Shown here in pieces: positions 18,757 to 27,078 of a stretch of 64,000 nucleotides of DNA. The notes under the pieces are model-generated. The model was given only the letters and a program-made list of their open reading frames with translations, was not told the DNA's origin and searched no databases. Source of the DNA: Oligella ureolytica DSM 18253. Lineage in GTDB: Bacteria > Pseudomonadota > Gammaproteobacteria > Burkholderiales > Burkholderiaceae_B. Location of the stretch: assembly GCF_000373745.1 (NCBI RefSeq), contig NZ_KB892279.1, positions 1 through 64,000 of the forward strand, read 5' to 3'. The position numbers and the translations under genes were made by a program. The first letter of the stretch is position 1. The number at the start of each line of letters is the position of its first letter.

Positions 18757-19389
18757 CTACTTTAGACCTTTAGAAACTAAGAAAGTTTCAGCAGAACGAT
18801 CCCGAGAGGCTTTAGGTTTACGCTCTACCACGCGCTTAAAGTGCTGTTTGAACATTTCTACAATTTGTGAAAAACCGCTTCCATGAAACGCCTTGACGAT
18901 CACGGCCCCTTCAGGCTTTAAATGCTCAAGCGCAAACTCCAGTACTAATTCGCATACATGCTGGATTCTTGCTGCATCCGCCGGACCGACACCGGAGAGA
19001 TTGGGAGCCATATCAGAAATGACCAGATCGACCTTCTGCCCTGCCAGACGCTTTTCGAGCTCGTGCAGCACCTCATCCTCACGGAAGTCACCTTGAAAAA
19101 ACTCAACCCCGGCAATGGCTTCCATGGGTAAAAGATCCAGCGCAATCACTCGACCATCAAGCTCTCCCGAAGGTGTGACTAATCTTTCTCGCGCAACTTG
19201 AGACCAACTGCCAGGTGCAGCTCCTAAGTCTACTATAATATCCCCTTGACGCATTAGCTTTTCAGTATCTAAAATCTCTATAAGCTTATATGCAGCTCTT
19301 GCTCTATAGCCTTGTTGCTGAGCAAGCTTTACGTATGGATCATTAATATGTTGATGTATCCAATTTTTGGAAAATTTCTTTTTGGCCAT
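18757..19389 (-). CDS. rlmE: 23S rRNA 2-O-methyluridine-2552 methyltransferase
   Basis: RlmE (FtsJ) methylates U2552 in the 23S rRNA A-loop, a late large-subunit assembly step. The 210 residues contain the SAM motif [16 protein letters not shown] near residue 55, [13 protein letters not shown] near residue 115 and the catalytic Lys in [12 protein letters not shown] near residue 155. A late Glu in [12 protein letters not shown] completes the KDKE set. I use the ATG at 19389, with AGGA upstream, over the in-frame TTG at 19395. It is divergent from yhbY with only 14 bases between the start codons. It lies upstream of ftsH on the same strand, but 209 bases apart. Confidence 0.96.
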   Translation of the reverse strand: MAKKKFSKNWIHQHINDPYVKLAQQQGYRARAAYKLIEILDTEKLMRQGDIIVDLGAAPGSWSQVARERLVTPSGELDGRVIALDLLPMEAIAGVEFFQGDFREDEVLHELEKRLAGQKVDLVISDMAPNLSGVGPADAARIQHVCELVLEFALEHLKPEGAVIVKAFHGSGFSQIVEMFKQHFKRVVERKPKASRDRSAETFLVSKGLK

Positions 19390-19403
19390 TGCCAATAATT
19401 CCT

Positions 19404-19955
19404 ATGTCTATTCTTGAACTAGCTTCTAAGGAGCGTAGTGCACTACGCTCTGCAGCTCATGCTCTAAAGCCCGTCGTACAAATTGGTGACAACGGCTTAA
19501 CTGATGCTGTATTAAAAGAGATCGATCGCAACCTAACTGCTCACAGCCTGATTAAGGTTAAAGTGGCGCTGGACGATCGTGAAGAGCGCAGCAGCCTGCT
19601 TAACAAAATCTGTGATGAGCTGTCCTGCGCCAATATCCACCATTTAGGTAAGACCTTAATTTTATACCGTCCCGGCAAATCCGTCATAGAGACTGAAGCT
19701 TATGATGAATTTGCTCCTGAAAATCAGCGTAGCTACCGCAAATCAGGTGAAGCCTATACCCCAAAGAGAGTAGCTGCCGAGGGCAAAAAGCTTCAGCGTC
19801 CGTTTAAGCCAAGTAAAGCAAAAAGCACTCAAAGCAATCGCGATATTGCCAATGCTTTTTTTGGACGTGACAATGCCAAATCAGATAAAAAATCAACACG
19901 TCGTCGTCCGACCAGCGCTTTAACCCTAAGAGCGGGCAGACGCAGAAGCGATTAA
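19404..19955 (+). CDS. yhbY: YhbY-type CRM-domain RNA-binding protein with basic tail
   Basis: YhbY binds pre-50S particles through a CRM/YhbY domain. The N-terminal 95 residues match: SKERSALRSAAHALKPVVQIG near residue 7, then LTDAVLKEIDRNLTAHSLIKV and the LGKTLILYRP end. E. coli YhbY stops there; here about 85 residues follow, rich in Lys, Arg and Ser and without an obvious fold, probably an RNA-binding tail. I use the ATG at 19404 (183 residues); the in-frame TTG at 19389 would overlap the rlmE start. Confidence 0.88.
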   Translation: MSILELASKERSALRSAAHALKPVVQIGDNGLTDAVLKEIDRNLTAHSLIKVKVALDDREERSSLLNKICDELSCANIHHLGKTLILYRPGKSVIETEAYDEFAPENQRSYRKSGEAYTPKRVAAEGKKLQRPFKPSKAKSTQSNRDIANAFFGRDNAKSDKKSTRRRPTSALTLRAGRRRSD

Positions 19956-20000
19956 TTGGCGTAGCTAAGTATTGCGAAGCAATCCACAGTGTCAGTCACA

Positions 20001-20040
20001 AAAAATCCTCTCACTTTAATTAAAAAATGAGAGGATTATG
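20001..20040 (-). terminator. Intrinsic terminator after greA
   Basis: AATCCTCTCA at 20004-20013 pairs with TGAGAGGATT at 20028-20037. On the minus strand the stem runs directly into a T tract (the A tract at 20001-20005 on the plus strand). It serves greA and may also help to end yhbY from the other side. Confidence 0.85.
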
Positions 20041-20061
20041 GCGGTTTAAATTGAGATAAAT

Positions 20062-20538
20062 CTAGAGATATTCGACTGATAAAATCTCAAACTCTCGTTC
20101 GCCTGATGGCACCATCACATTGACTACTTCGCCCTCGTGCTTACCAATCAAAGCTCGTGCCACCGGACTTGAAATAGAAATCAAGTTAAGACGGATATCT
20201 GATTCAATATCACCTACAATTTGATATTTCAGCTGCTCACCTGAGTTTAGGTCTTCTAATTCGACCGTCGCACCGAACACAATGCGGTCTCCTGCATCTA
20301 AGGCGGTAGGATCAATCACATTAGCCGCTGATAAGACCGACTCTAACTCCTTAATGCGTCCTTCTACAAAGCTCTGACGCTCTCGCGCCGAGTCATACTC
20401 AGCATTTTCTGAAAGATCTCCGTGTGCGCGTGCTGTTGCGATTGCATCGATGACAGCCGGACGCTCTACGGTTTTTAAGTTATGTAATTCTTCGTTAAGA
20501 CGCTTAGCGCCTGCAACCGTTAAAGGAACACCTGACAT
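20062..20538 (-). CDS. greA: Transcription elongation factor GreA
   Basis: GreA enters the RNA polymerase secondary channel and stimulates cleavage of backtracked RNA. The 158 residues comprise the N-terminal coiled coil, with the tip acidic residues in ARAHGDLSENAEYDSARE near residue 35, and the C-terminal FKBP-like domain ending EREFEILSVEYL. Length is exact for the family. It is transcribed alone, bounded by terminators on both sides. In several relatives greA follows carB, but here the car genes are 6.5 kb away. Confidence 0.97.
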   Translation of the reverse strand: MSGVPLTVAGAKRLNEELHNLKTVERPAVIDAIATARAHGDLSENAEYDSARERQSFVEGRIKELESVLSAANVIDPTALDAGDRIVFGATVELEDLNSGEQLKYQIVGDIESDIRLNLISISSPVARALIGKHEGEVVNVMVPSGEREFEILSVEYL

Positions 20539-20565
20539 GACCTACCTCTATCATGAAATATGATT

Positions 20566-20633
20566 AAAACAGCGCCCCAAATTCACTAAATGAGGCGCTT
20601 AAAAATAAAACCCCGACCATCACAGCCGGGGAG
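20566..20633 (-). terminator. Tandem terminators between the nucleobase permease gene and greA
   Basis: Two hairpins on the minus strand. CCCCG and CGGGG (20611-20615 with 20627-20631) are followed by TTTTATTTTT. Then GCGCC and GGCGC arms at 20572-20598, extending to about 8 pairs, are followed by TGTTTT. Both end transcripts of the permease gene before greA. Confidence 0.8.
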
Positions 20634-20722
20634 TTCGATGAACCTATTATGCTAAAAAAAAACGTAAAAATCAAGTAGTCAAGCCGTATAAAAAGCGACA
20701 AACGAATGACGATACTTTTATA

Positions 20723-22171
20723 TTATGCCTTTTTATCTCTACCAATACTTAAGAGCTGATAAAGCAAAATAGCACCAAAAGTCGCTGTGCCAATTCCCTC
20801 TAATTTGAACATACCCAATTCAATTGTAAAATTACCTGCGCCTAAAATCACAGCAATGGCGGCAACGATTAAGTTTCGATTATCTGAAAAATCAACTTTA
20901 TTAGTTACCCAAATCCTTGCGCCTGCGATAGCAATTAATCCAAAGACCACAACCGATACCCCACCGAGAACCGGCGCCGGCACACTATGGATCAAGGCAC
21001 CAAACTTAGGGGAAAAACCCAAGGTAATTGCAAAAACGGCAGCGATAACAAAAATAATGGTCGAATAGATACGGGTAACAGACATAACACCGATGTTTTC
21101 ACCATAGGTCGTCACACCGGTACCACCAACCGACGCTGCCACCATTGTCGCTACGCCATCGCCCACAAAAGCGCGCCCAAGATACTTATCTAAGTCACGA
21201 CCGGTCATCGCACTCACTGCACGAATGTGACCAAGATTCTCTGCGATTAAGATAATCGCTACCGGTGCAATAATAGTAATGGCAGAAAACTGAAACTCAG
21301 GCTTATAGAAGGTCGGCAACCCAAACCATGGAGCGGCGGCAACCGCACTTAAATCTACCGGCGTACCAAAGCCGAAGATATTACTGAAAAGGTAATAAAT
21401 AAAATAAGAAAGAATTAAGCCCAACAAAATCAATAAGCGCTGCAGCATGCCCCGAGTAAATACCGCCACCAGACCCACACTCAACATCGTCACAATGGCC
21501 ATCAAGGCATCATAGGTCGAGCCGCTTGCCATGGCACCACTGGCGGCAACCGGTGCTAAATTTAAACCAATGACCGCAACAATCGCCCCTGTCACTACCG
21601 GTGGCATAAACTTCTCAATCCACGCGGAAGCACTGCCTTTAGCATTAAAATGCCAAACCACCACACCGACCAAGGTGTATACCAACCCACAAACGATAAT
21701 CGCACCCAGTGCAACACCAATATTCGGATTAAGACCGGAACCGCTATACGCAGTCACTGAGACCACACCACCGATAAAAGCAAAGCTAGACCCCAGATAA
21801 CTGGGTACTTGACCTTTTACAAAAAAGAAAAAGATTAACGTACCGATACCTGACATTAGAATGGCCAGATTCGCATCGAAGCCCATTAATAGAGGACCCA
21901 ACACAGTCGCCCCAAACATGGCAACGACGTGCTGAACACCCAAAATCAATGACTGCCCCATTGGCAGGCGCTCGTCCGGCGCAATCATTTGCCCGGGCTC
22001 CAAACGATCTACCTTGCGCCACTTAGGAAACCATGACGTGGTATCAGAAGCCAAGGATTGAGCTTCAGCACCGGCTCCCGTTGTTTCAAATGCAAGTTCG
22101 GCGACACTTTCTTCGCCACTATAACCAAAACCGACCGCCTCATCTGAGGTTGGTTGCTCTTTATCCGTCAT
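20723..22171 (-). CDS. uraA: Uracil/xanthine permease (NCS2 family, UraA-like)
   Basis: A 482-residue inner-membrane nucleobase:proton symporter of the NCS2 family, most like UraA. Family landmarks are LILGVQHVVAMFGATVLGP near residue 75, PSYLGSSFAFIGG near residue 125, IAENLGHIRAV near residue 305 and the signature TTYGENIGVMSVTRIYST near residue 350. There are about 14 hydrophobic segments. The N-terminus carries about 70 acidic, Ser/Thr-rich cytoplasmic residues before the first membrane helix, longer than in E. coli UraA. Uracil is the likely but unproven substrate. It is monocistronic, with tandem terminators downstream. Confidence 0.9.
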   Translation of the reverse strand: MTDKEQPTSDEAVGFGYSGEESVAELAFETTGAGAEAQSLASDTTSWFPKWRKVDRLEPGQMIAPDERLPMGQSLILGVQHVVAMFGATVLGPLLMGFDANLAILMSGIGTLIFFFFVKGQVPSYLGSSFAFIGGVVSVTAYSGSGLNPNIGVALGAIIVCGLVYTLVGVVVWHFNAKGSASAWIEKFMPPVVTGAIVAVIGLNLAPVAASGAMASGSTYDALMAIVTMLSVGLVAVFTRGMLQRLLILLGLILSYFIYYLFSNIFGFGTPVDLSAVAAAPWFGLPTFYKPEFQFSAITIIAPVAIILIAENLGHIRAVSAMTGRDLDKYLGRAFVGDGVATMVAASVGGTGVTTYGENIGVMSVTRIYSTIIFVIAAVFAITLGFSPKFGALIHSVPAPVLGGVSVVVFGLIAIAGARIWVTNKVDFSDNRNLIVAAIAVILGAGNFTIELGMFKLEGIGTATFGAILLYQLLSIGRDKKA

Positions 22172-22532
22172 GGGATACCCCTGTTATCTATTGTTAACTA
22201 ATTTATACACTATGTTATAGGCACCTTTTAGCGCTATAAGTTTAGCATGAGCTCAGTCTTCTTCTCATCATTATCGGTGTTTGATTTGACTCCTTATCGT
22301 TAATTTATGAGTGTCTAAATCATGCAAGGCTAACAGGCAAAAATGACACACTTCAGAAATTGCAAGTAATAATTTCACTGAAAATGTCTCAAAAACGACA
22401 AACTCTTATTAGGGATTACCCTTGATAGCCCGTATTAATTTCATGGTTATTGATTAGACTATAAATCTTATGATATACATTTTCATCTAGAAACACCTGT
22501 TTCGTTCTCTTACTACCAAAATGGGGAAACCT
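22172..22532. other. Divergent intergenic region between uraA and cstA
   Basis: About 360 A/T-rich bases without a credible gene. The right part holds a plausible promoter for cstA (22450-22479). The left part should hold the uraA promoter, which I could not assign with confidence. No riboswitch-like structure was recognised. Confidence 0.6.
22450..22479 (+). promoter_or_regulatory. Possible sigma70 promoter for cstA
   Basis: TTGATT at 22450-22455 and TATACA at 22474-22479 are separated by 18 bases and lie about 50 bases before the cstA start. Both boxes are close to consensus. Identified by eye only. Confidence 0.4.
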
Positions 22533-24653
22533 ATGTCATCAACAAAAACTTCAACGCTGCAGAGCAAAATAGGCTGGCTTTTAGTAGCCATCCTAGGTGC
22601 ACTTGCTTTCGGCTATATTGCGCTAAGGCGTGGTGAAACGATTAATGCAATGTGGCTGCTTACAGCGGCTGTATGTACCTATTTCATTGCCTATAGGTTT
22701 TACAGTTTATTTATTCAGAATAAAGTATTGCAGGCTGATGCTACGCGTATGACGCCGTCATTCCGACACAATGATGGTCTTGACTACGTCCCGACTAACA
22801 AAGTTGTGCTATTTGGTCACCACTTTGCCGCCATTGCCGGTGCAGGTCCTTTAGTAGGCCCTGTTCTAGCTGCACAAATGGGTTATTTACCCAGCATGAT
22901 CTGGATTCTAGCAGGGGTAGTTATTGCCGGCGCGGTACAAGACTATATGGTCCTATTTGTATCATCCCGCCGCGATGCTCGCTCATTAGGTGAATTAATC
23001 AAAGAAGAAATGGGTACTGTACCCGGCGTTGTCGCATTAATCGCGTGCTTTATGATTATGATCATTATTCTCGCGGTACTGGCGATGATCGTAGTCAAAG
23101 CGTTGACTCACAGCCCATGGGGTACCTTTACAGTTGCCTTTACGATACCACTTGCTATCTTTATGGGGATTTACTTACGCTATCTCCGACCGGGACGTAT
23201 TTTGGAGGCTTCTGTGATCGGTCTTGTTGGCTTGGTTTTCGCCATTTTGTACGGTGGTCATATCGCAGAACACCCAACTTGGGGACCAATTTTCGATCTG
23301 GACGGTATCCAGTTAACTTGGGCTTTAATGATTTACGGTTTCATTGCTGCCGTACTTCCTGTCTGGTTATTATTAGCACCTCGCGACTATTTATCTACCT
23401 TCTTAAAGATTGGTGTGGTCGTTGGTCTAGCCGTGGGTATTGTCGTCCTCAGACCTGATTTACAAATGCCCGCAGTCACTGAATATGCAAGTACCGGTAA
23501 AGGTCCTGTGTGGGGCGGTAGCTTATTCCCGTTCTTGTTTATTACCATTGCTTGCGGTGCCGTATCCGGTTTCCACGCATTAATTTCTTCAGGTACTACC
23601 CCTAAAATGCTTGCTCGCGAAACTGAAGCACGCCTGATTGGTTATGGCGGCATGCTGATGGAGTCCTTTGTTGCCATGATGGCATTAATCGCGGCATCAA
23701 TTATCGACCCGGGTGTTTATTTTGCAATGAACGCACCATTGGCAGCGTTAAACCCGACAGGCTTGGCTGATGTTGCCTTAGCTGCTTCACAGACCGTTAC
23801 CAGTTGGGGATTCCAAGTGACACCTGATGTCTTAACCACTCTCGCTGAAGAGGTAGGTGAAGGCAGTATTATTTCACGTGCTGGTGGTGCACCAACGCTA
23901 GCCGTCGGTATGGCTCAAATTTTCCACCAAGCCTTAGGTGGTCTTGGTTCGATGTCATTCTGGTATCACTTTGCCATTTTATTCGAAGCCCTCTTTATTT
24001 TAACGGCTGTTGATGCAGGAACGCGCTCAGCTCGCTTTATGCTGCAAGACTTATTGGGCTTAGTACACCCTACTTTAAAGCAAACTCACTCTCTGCCGGC
24101 TAACTTATTAGCGACAGCACTTGTCGTGGCTGCTTGGGGCTACTTCTTATACATGGGCGTAACCGATCCGTTGGGCGGCATTAATATGCTATGGCCTTTA
24201 TTCGGTATTACTAACCAGATGTTAGCGGCAATGGCACTCATGCTGTGTATCGTCGTTTTATTTAAACTTAAGCGTCAGCAATACGCTTGGGTACCGGGCG
24301 TACCGGCTGTTTGGCTAACATTCGTCACCATGTATGCCGGTGGACTGAAAGTGTTTAGTAACGACCCGGGTGTTGGCTTCTTTGCCAAAGCAAATCAGCT
24401 TAAAGCGATGCTTGCTGACGGTTTTGTGCCTAGTGCCATCTTCCAGTCTGAATCGTCTGTTCGCCAGGTTATCCTTAATAACCAGATTGACGGCGTACTA
24501 CAAGCTTTCTTTATGATTGTCGTTGTCGCGATGGTTATCTTTACTATCCAAAGTTGCCGCAAAGCAATGGCTAGCGATCAGGTGACTGCTAAAGAGACTC
24601 CTTATGAGCCATTACCGGCAAATGCTGATGACATCTTAAGAGGTCACGCTTAA
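22533..24653 (+). CDS. cstA: Carbon starvation protein A, pyruvate/peptide transporter family
   Basis: CstA-family inner-membrane transporters take up pyruvate, and have been linked to peptide use, when carbon is short. The 706-residue protein has a membrane core with the family segments HHFAAIAGAGPLVGPVLAAQ near residue 90, FFLFITIACGAVSGFHALISS-like sequence near residue 350, VDAGTRSARFMLQDLLG near residue 495 and LFGITNQMLAAMALML. I use the ATG at 22533, preceded by GGGGAAA; the ATG at 22521 lacks a ribosome site. It is followed by its usual partner ybdD, with a long stem-loop between. Confidence 0.96.
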   Translation: MSSTKTSTLQSKIGWLLVAILGALAFGYIALRRGETINAMWLLTAAVCTYFIAYRFYSLFIQNKVLQADATRMTPSFRHNDGLDYVPTNKVVLFGHHFAAIAGAGPLVGPVLAAQMGYLPSMIWILAGVVIAGAVQDYMVLFVSSRRDARSLGELIKEEMGTVPGVVALIACFMIMIIILAVLAMIVVKALTHSPWGTFTVAFTIPLAIFMGIYLRYLRPGRILEASVIGLVGLVFAILYGGHIAEHPTWGPIFDLDGIQLTWALMIYGFIAAVLPVWLLLAPRDYLSTFLKIGVVVGLAVGIVVLRPDLQMPAVTEYASTGKGPVWGGSLFPFLFITIACGAVSGFHALISSGTTPKMLARETEARLIGYGGMLMESFVAMMALIAASIIDPGVYFAMNAPLAALNPTGLADVALAASQTVTSWGFQVTPDVLTTLAEEVGEGSIISRAGGAPTLAVGMAQIFHQALGGLGSMSFWYHFAILFEALFILTAVDAGTRSARFMLQDLLGLVHPTLKQTHSLPANLLATALVVAAWGYFLYMGVTDPLGGINMLWPLFGITNQMLAAMALMLCIVVLFKLKRQQYAWVPGVPAVWLTFVTMYAGGLKVFSNDPGVGFFAKANQLKAMLADGFVPSAIFQSESSVRQVILNNQIDGVLQAFFMIVVVAMVIFTIQSCRKAMASDQVTAKETPYEPLPANADDILRGHA

Positions 24654-24663
24654 TAAGGTTTGA

Positions 24664-24731
24664 GCCCATGAAGCTTGGTTTAAAAATTTAGTTAGTTAAC
24701 AGGTGCTTTCTGCAAACCAAGCCTCGCGGGC
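24664..24731 (+). promoter_or_regulatory. Long intercistronic stem-loop between cstA and ybdD
   Basis: GCTTGGTTT at 24673-24681 pairs perfectly with AAACCAAGC at 24714-24722 across a 32-base loop. After a 5x5 internal loop, GCCC (24664-24667) pairs with GGGC (24728-24731). No T tract follows. It is more likely an mRNA stability or processing element, or a regulator site, than a terminator. Confidence 0.55.
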
Positions 24732-24757
24732 ATCAAAATTTAAATTAAGGAAATTCA

Positions 24758-24985
24758 ATGTTCAGTTTTAGTCAATTCGCCAAAACAGGCCGACAAGTCA
24801 AGGCAGGTGGTAAATACCTAAGCCAAACTGCCCGTTTAATGGTTGGTGTTCCCAGTTACGATATGTACCTAGCTCATATGGCACACAAACATCCGGATCA
24901 GGAGCCTATGACATACAAAGAGTTTTATCGTGATCGGGTCAACGCTCGTTATGGCGGTGGTGATGGAAGCTTCCGCTGCTGTTAA
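24758..24985 (+). CDS. ybdD: YbdD/YjiX-family small protein (CstA partner)
   Basis: A 75-residue protein of the YbdD/YjiX (DUF466) family, almost always encoded next to cstA/btsT. Small partners of this kind are reported to be needed for pyruvate uptake. The diagnostic sequence is ARLMVGVPSYDMYLAHM near residue 25, then HPDQEPMTYKEFYRDR and the end ARYGGGDGSFRCC. The ATG at 24758 is preceded by AAGGAAATT. A terminator follows, so cstA-ybdD is a closed unit. Confidence 0.95.
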   Translation: MFSFSQFAKTGRQVKAGGKYLSQTARLMVGVPSYDMYLAHMAHKHPDQEPMTYKEFYRDRVNARYGGGDGSFRCC

Positions 24986-25007
24986 ATGACAAACTATGTT
25001 TTATCCT

Positions 25008-25038
25008 TCAGGGCACTCACAAAGTGCCCTGTTTTTAT
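25008..25038 (+). terminator. Intrinsic terminator after ybdD
   Basis: AGGGCACT at 25010-25017 pairs with AGTGCCCT at 25023-25030 across a 5-base loop, followed by GTTTTTA. Confidence 0.9.
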
Positions 25039-25133
25039 ATTGACGCTAATTCCTTAAAATCCACACGTTACCACTTTTTAATACGTTAATGCTAGAATCT
25101 AGGCTCACACTAACACCCATTTTAGGAGTCACT

Positions 25134-25781
25134 ATGTCGAGGCAGAGCACTGACTTATTAATTATTCGTCATGGCGAGACCGATTGGAATGCATTACAAC
25201 GCCTGCAAGGTTGGTCCGATATCTCTCTTAATGAGGTTGGTACAAATCAAGCACTACATCTTAACAAGTACCTTCAAACACAATATCTACAACAAATCTA
25301 TAACAGCAACGGCTTAAAACCGACACGCATCTATGCAAGTGATTTAAAGCGCGCAATCCAAACCGCCAAACCATTAGCCAATGAGCTGTCGATACAAATC
25401 AGCATTGAGCCAAATCTTCGCGAACGCAATTACGGTAAATTAGAAGGTAGGAATTGGCGAGAGGCGCTGGAACAGCAAAATACAAGTGGACATATTGCTC
25501 CTAAAGACTTTGCCTCTGAGCTCGAAGTCGAAAGCCTAGCTATGTTCTCACAGCGTATTCAACAAGGTCTTAATGGCATTGTGCAGCGCTATCCGGGCGA
25601 ATTAGTCATTATTATTTCTCATGGTGGCGCACTGGATATGATGTGGCGCTATTTCAAAGGTCTAACTCATAATACAGAACGTGAGATATTACAACGCAAC
25701 ACCTCGATCAATCACGTGCGTTATGCAAAGAACGAATGGCATCTTCTCGACTGGGGCCATCAAGCGCATTTAGAGAGTTGA
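25134..25781 (+). CDS. Histidine phosphatase family protein (phosphoglycerate-mutase-like)
   Basis: A 215-residue member of the histidine phosphatase superfamily. The catalytic motif LLIIRHGETDWNALQRLQGW is near residue 8, YASDLKRAIQTAKPLA near residue 65, the Glu-containing LRERNYGKLEGR near residue 100 and the second His in IISHGGALDMMWRYF near residue 160. Homologues act as phosphoglycerate mutases, CobC-type or general phosphatases; the substrate cannot be told from sequence. I use the ATG at 25134, with TAGGAGTC just upstream; the frame open from 25089 would add 15 unconserved residues. Confidence 0.9.
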   Translation: MSRQSTDLLIIRHGETDWNALQRLQGWSDISLNEVGTNQALHLNKYLQTQYLQQIYNSNGLKPTRIYASDLKRAIQTAKPLANELSIQISIEPNLRERNYGKLEGRNWREALEQQNTSGHIAPKDFASELEVESLAMFSQRIQQGLNGIVQRYPGELVIIISHGGALDMMWRYFKGLTHNTEREILQRNTSINHVRYAKNEWHLLDWGHQAHLES

Positions 25782-25826
25782 CACTCATAAAACTTGCTCC
25801 TGACCATACAGGACGAGACAAACCCA

Positions 25827-26060
25827 ATGGAAATGGTCCCTATTTATACCTGCCTATCCGAATCTGAAGCGGTCGTGATTACGTCCATGATGACCGCCTA
25901 TGACATCGACTTTCTAATAAGTAATAAGCACTTTGGCACCATGTACCCAGGGGTCATATCCACGGGTCTAAGCGAACAAATCTTACTGGTTAGAGAAGAT
26001 CAAGTCGACATAGCCAAAGAACTGCTAAGGTCGTTTATCGAACATAAGGACGAAAACTAA
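25827..26060 (+). CDS. Small DUF2007-like protein (putative signal-transducing)
   Basis: A 77-residue protein with the DUF2007 pattern: a start like VPIYTCLSESEAVVITSMM, a middle DIDFLISNKHF and an end VREDQVDIAKELLRSFI, like PII-type ferredoxin-fold small proteins. No function is known for the family. I use the ATG at 25827; the frame is open from a TTG at 25794 without a ribosome site. It follows the histidine phosphatase by 45 bases and may be co-transcribed. Confidence 0.65.
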   Translation: MEMVPIYTCLSESEAVVITSMMTAYDIDFLISNKHFGTMYPGVISTGLSEQILLVREDQVDIAKELLRSFIEHKDEN

Positions 26061-26083
26061 AACGCCCAAAGCACGTGAACTCC

Positions 26084-26839
26084 TTATAACTCCAGTATTT
26101 GTCCGTCTCTGGCTGCACTGACATGATCGGGCAACGAGTCCCGATGCACCATCAACCAGTTTTCCATGTGGTGCCCGATATGTGTCAGGAGCACTTCTTT
26201 TACTGTTAATTCTTCACACATGGCCAACGCCGTCGTTAAGTCATTATGATTACGTGGCGGTATATCCTTGGGTGGATAAGAGCAATCCACAATGCAATAG
26301 TCTAATGAGATCTTATTTAAATATTGCTGGGTTTCGTCACTCAATCCAACCGTATCAGTTAAATAGGCGATTGCCCCTTTATCGCTTTCAAATAAATAGC
26401 CAAAACACAATTTAGAGTGATTTAGCGGCAATGCTGTTACCCTCAGGTCACCGAGTTGACGTGTCTCAAAGGCCGCAAAAGGATTAGAAAAATCCAACAC
26501 GCCCGGATGTTTAAATAGATCGGCAAAACCGACCTCATCAGGTGGACCATAGACCGGTATCTTCATATTGACCCCCCAGCGCAAATGCAGTAGGCCTTGT
26601 GCATGATCGGCATGATAATGCGTTTGCAAAATACCTGATAAACTGCCGGGCGGAAATCGCTGGCATAGGTCCATACCACCGGAATCAACCAGCCACTGCT
26701 CTGAACCACTCTGCACCAGGACACTGCTAGGCCTACGCACATAATAGGGATCACTATGTGCACACATGCATGCTGGGCAAAGACAGTTATAGACAGGTAG
26801 TTGGGCTGAATCTGCAGTACCTAGAAAAGTCAGTTTCAT
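26084..26839 (-). CDS. phnP: PhnP-type phosphodiesterase (metallo-beta-lactamase fold)
   Basis: PhnP hydrolyses 5-phosphoribosyl 1,2-cyclic phosphate, a product of the C-P lyase pathway. The 251 residues match E. coli PhnP along their length: CLCPACMCAHSDPYYVRRPS near residue 19 (the cysteine zinc site), the metal motif TTHYHADH-like QTHYHADHAQGLLHLRWGV near residue 73, PVYGPPDE, LFKHPGVLDFS, LPLNHSKLCFGYL near residue 138 and PRNHNDLTTALAMCEEL. No other phn gene is present within at least 25 kb on either side, so it is an orphan here and may act on other cyclic phosphates. Confidence 0.92.
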   Translation of the reverse strand: MKLTFLGTADSAQLPVYNCLCPACMCAHSDPYYVRRPSSVLVQSGSEQWLVDSGGMDLCQRFPPGSLSGILQTHYHADHAQGLLHLRWGVNMKIPVYGPPDEVGFADLFKHPGVLDFSNPFAAFETRQLGDLRVTALPLNHSKLCFGYLFESDKGAIAYLTDTVGLSDETQQYLNKISLDYCIVDCSYPPKDIPPRNHNDLTTALAMCEELTVKEVLLTHIGHHMENWLMVHRDSLPDHVSAARDGQILEL

Positions 26840-26968
26840 CGTGATTATTCAGTGAATGTAAATCATGGTCGAGTTTCTCTCTCATTTTACATAAGCAAAC
26901 GAAGCGTTAACTCATCCCATTCTACCCTGTTCAGGGTATTTATCCAGCACCTTGCTAAACCAAGCTAG

Positions 26969-27014
26969 ACAAAAATAAACCCCCATAATAACTATTGACG
27001 TTGATCATGGGGGT
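26969..27014 (-). terminator. Intrinsic terminator after carB
   Basis: ACCCCCAT at 26979-26986 pairs with ATGGGGGT at 27007-27014 across a 20-base loop. On the minus strand the stem is followed by TTTATTTTTG, so it ends the carAB transcript. Confidence 0.8.
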
Positions 27015-27078
27015 CATGGGTTGCAATACTAGCGCGCTATATCGCTAATATACGCTGCTAAGACAAGCTGCTAAGGCA

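Noticed and set aside
20615-20640. GTTCGATG near a GC-rich stem as part of a tRNA T-arm
   Set aside because: No acceptor, D or anticodon arms can be drawn; the stem belongs to the permease terminator.
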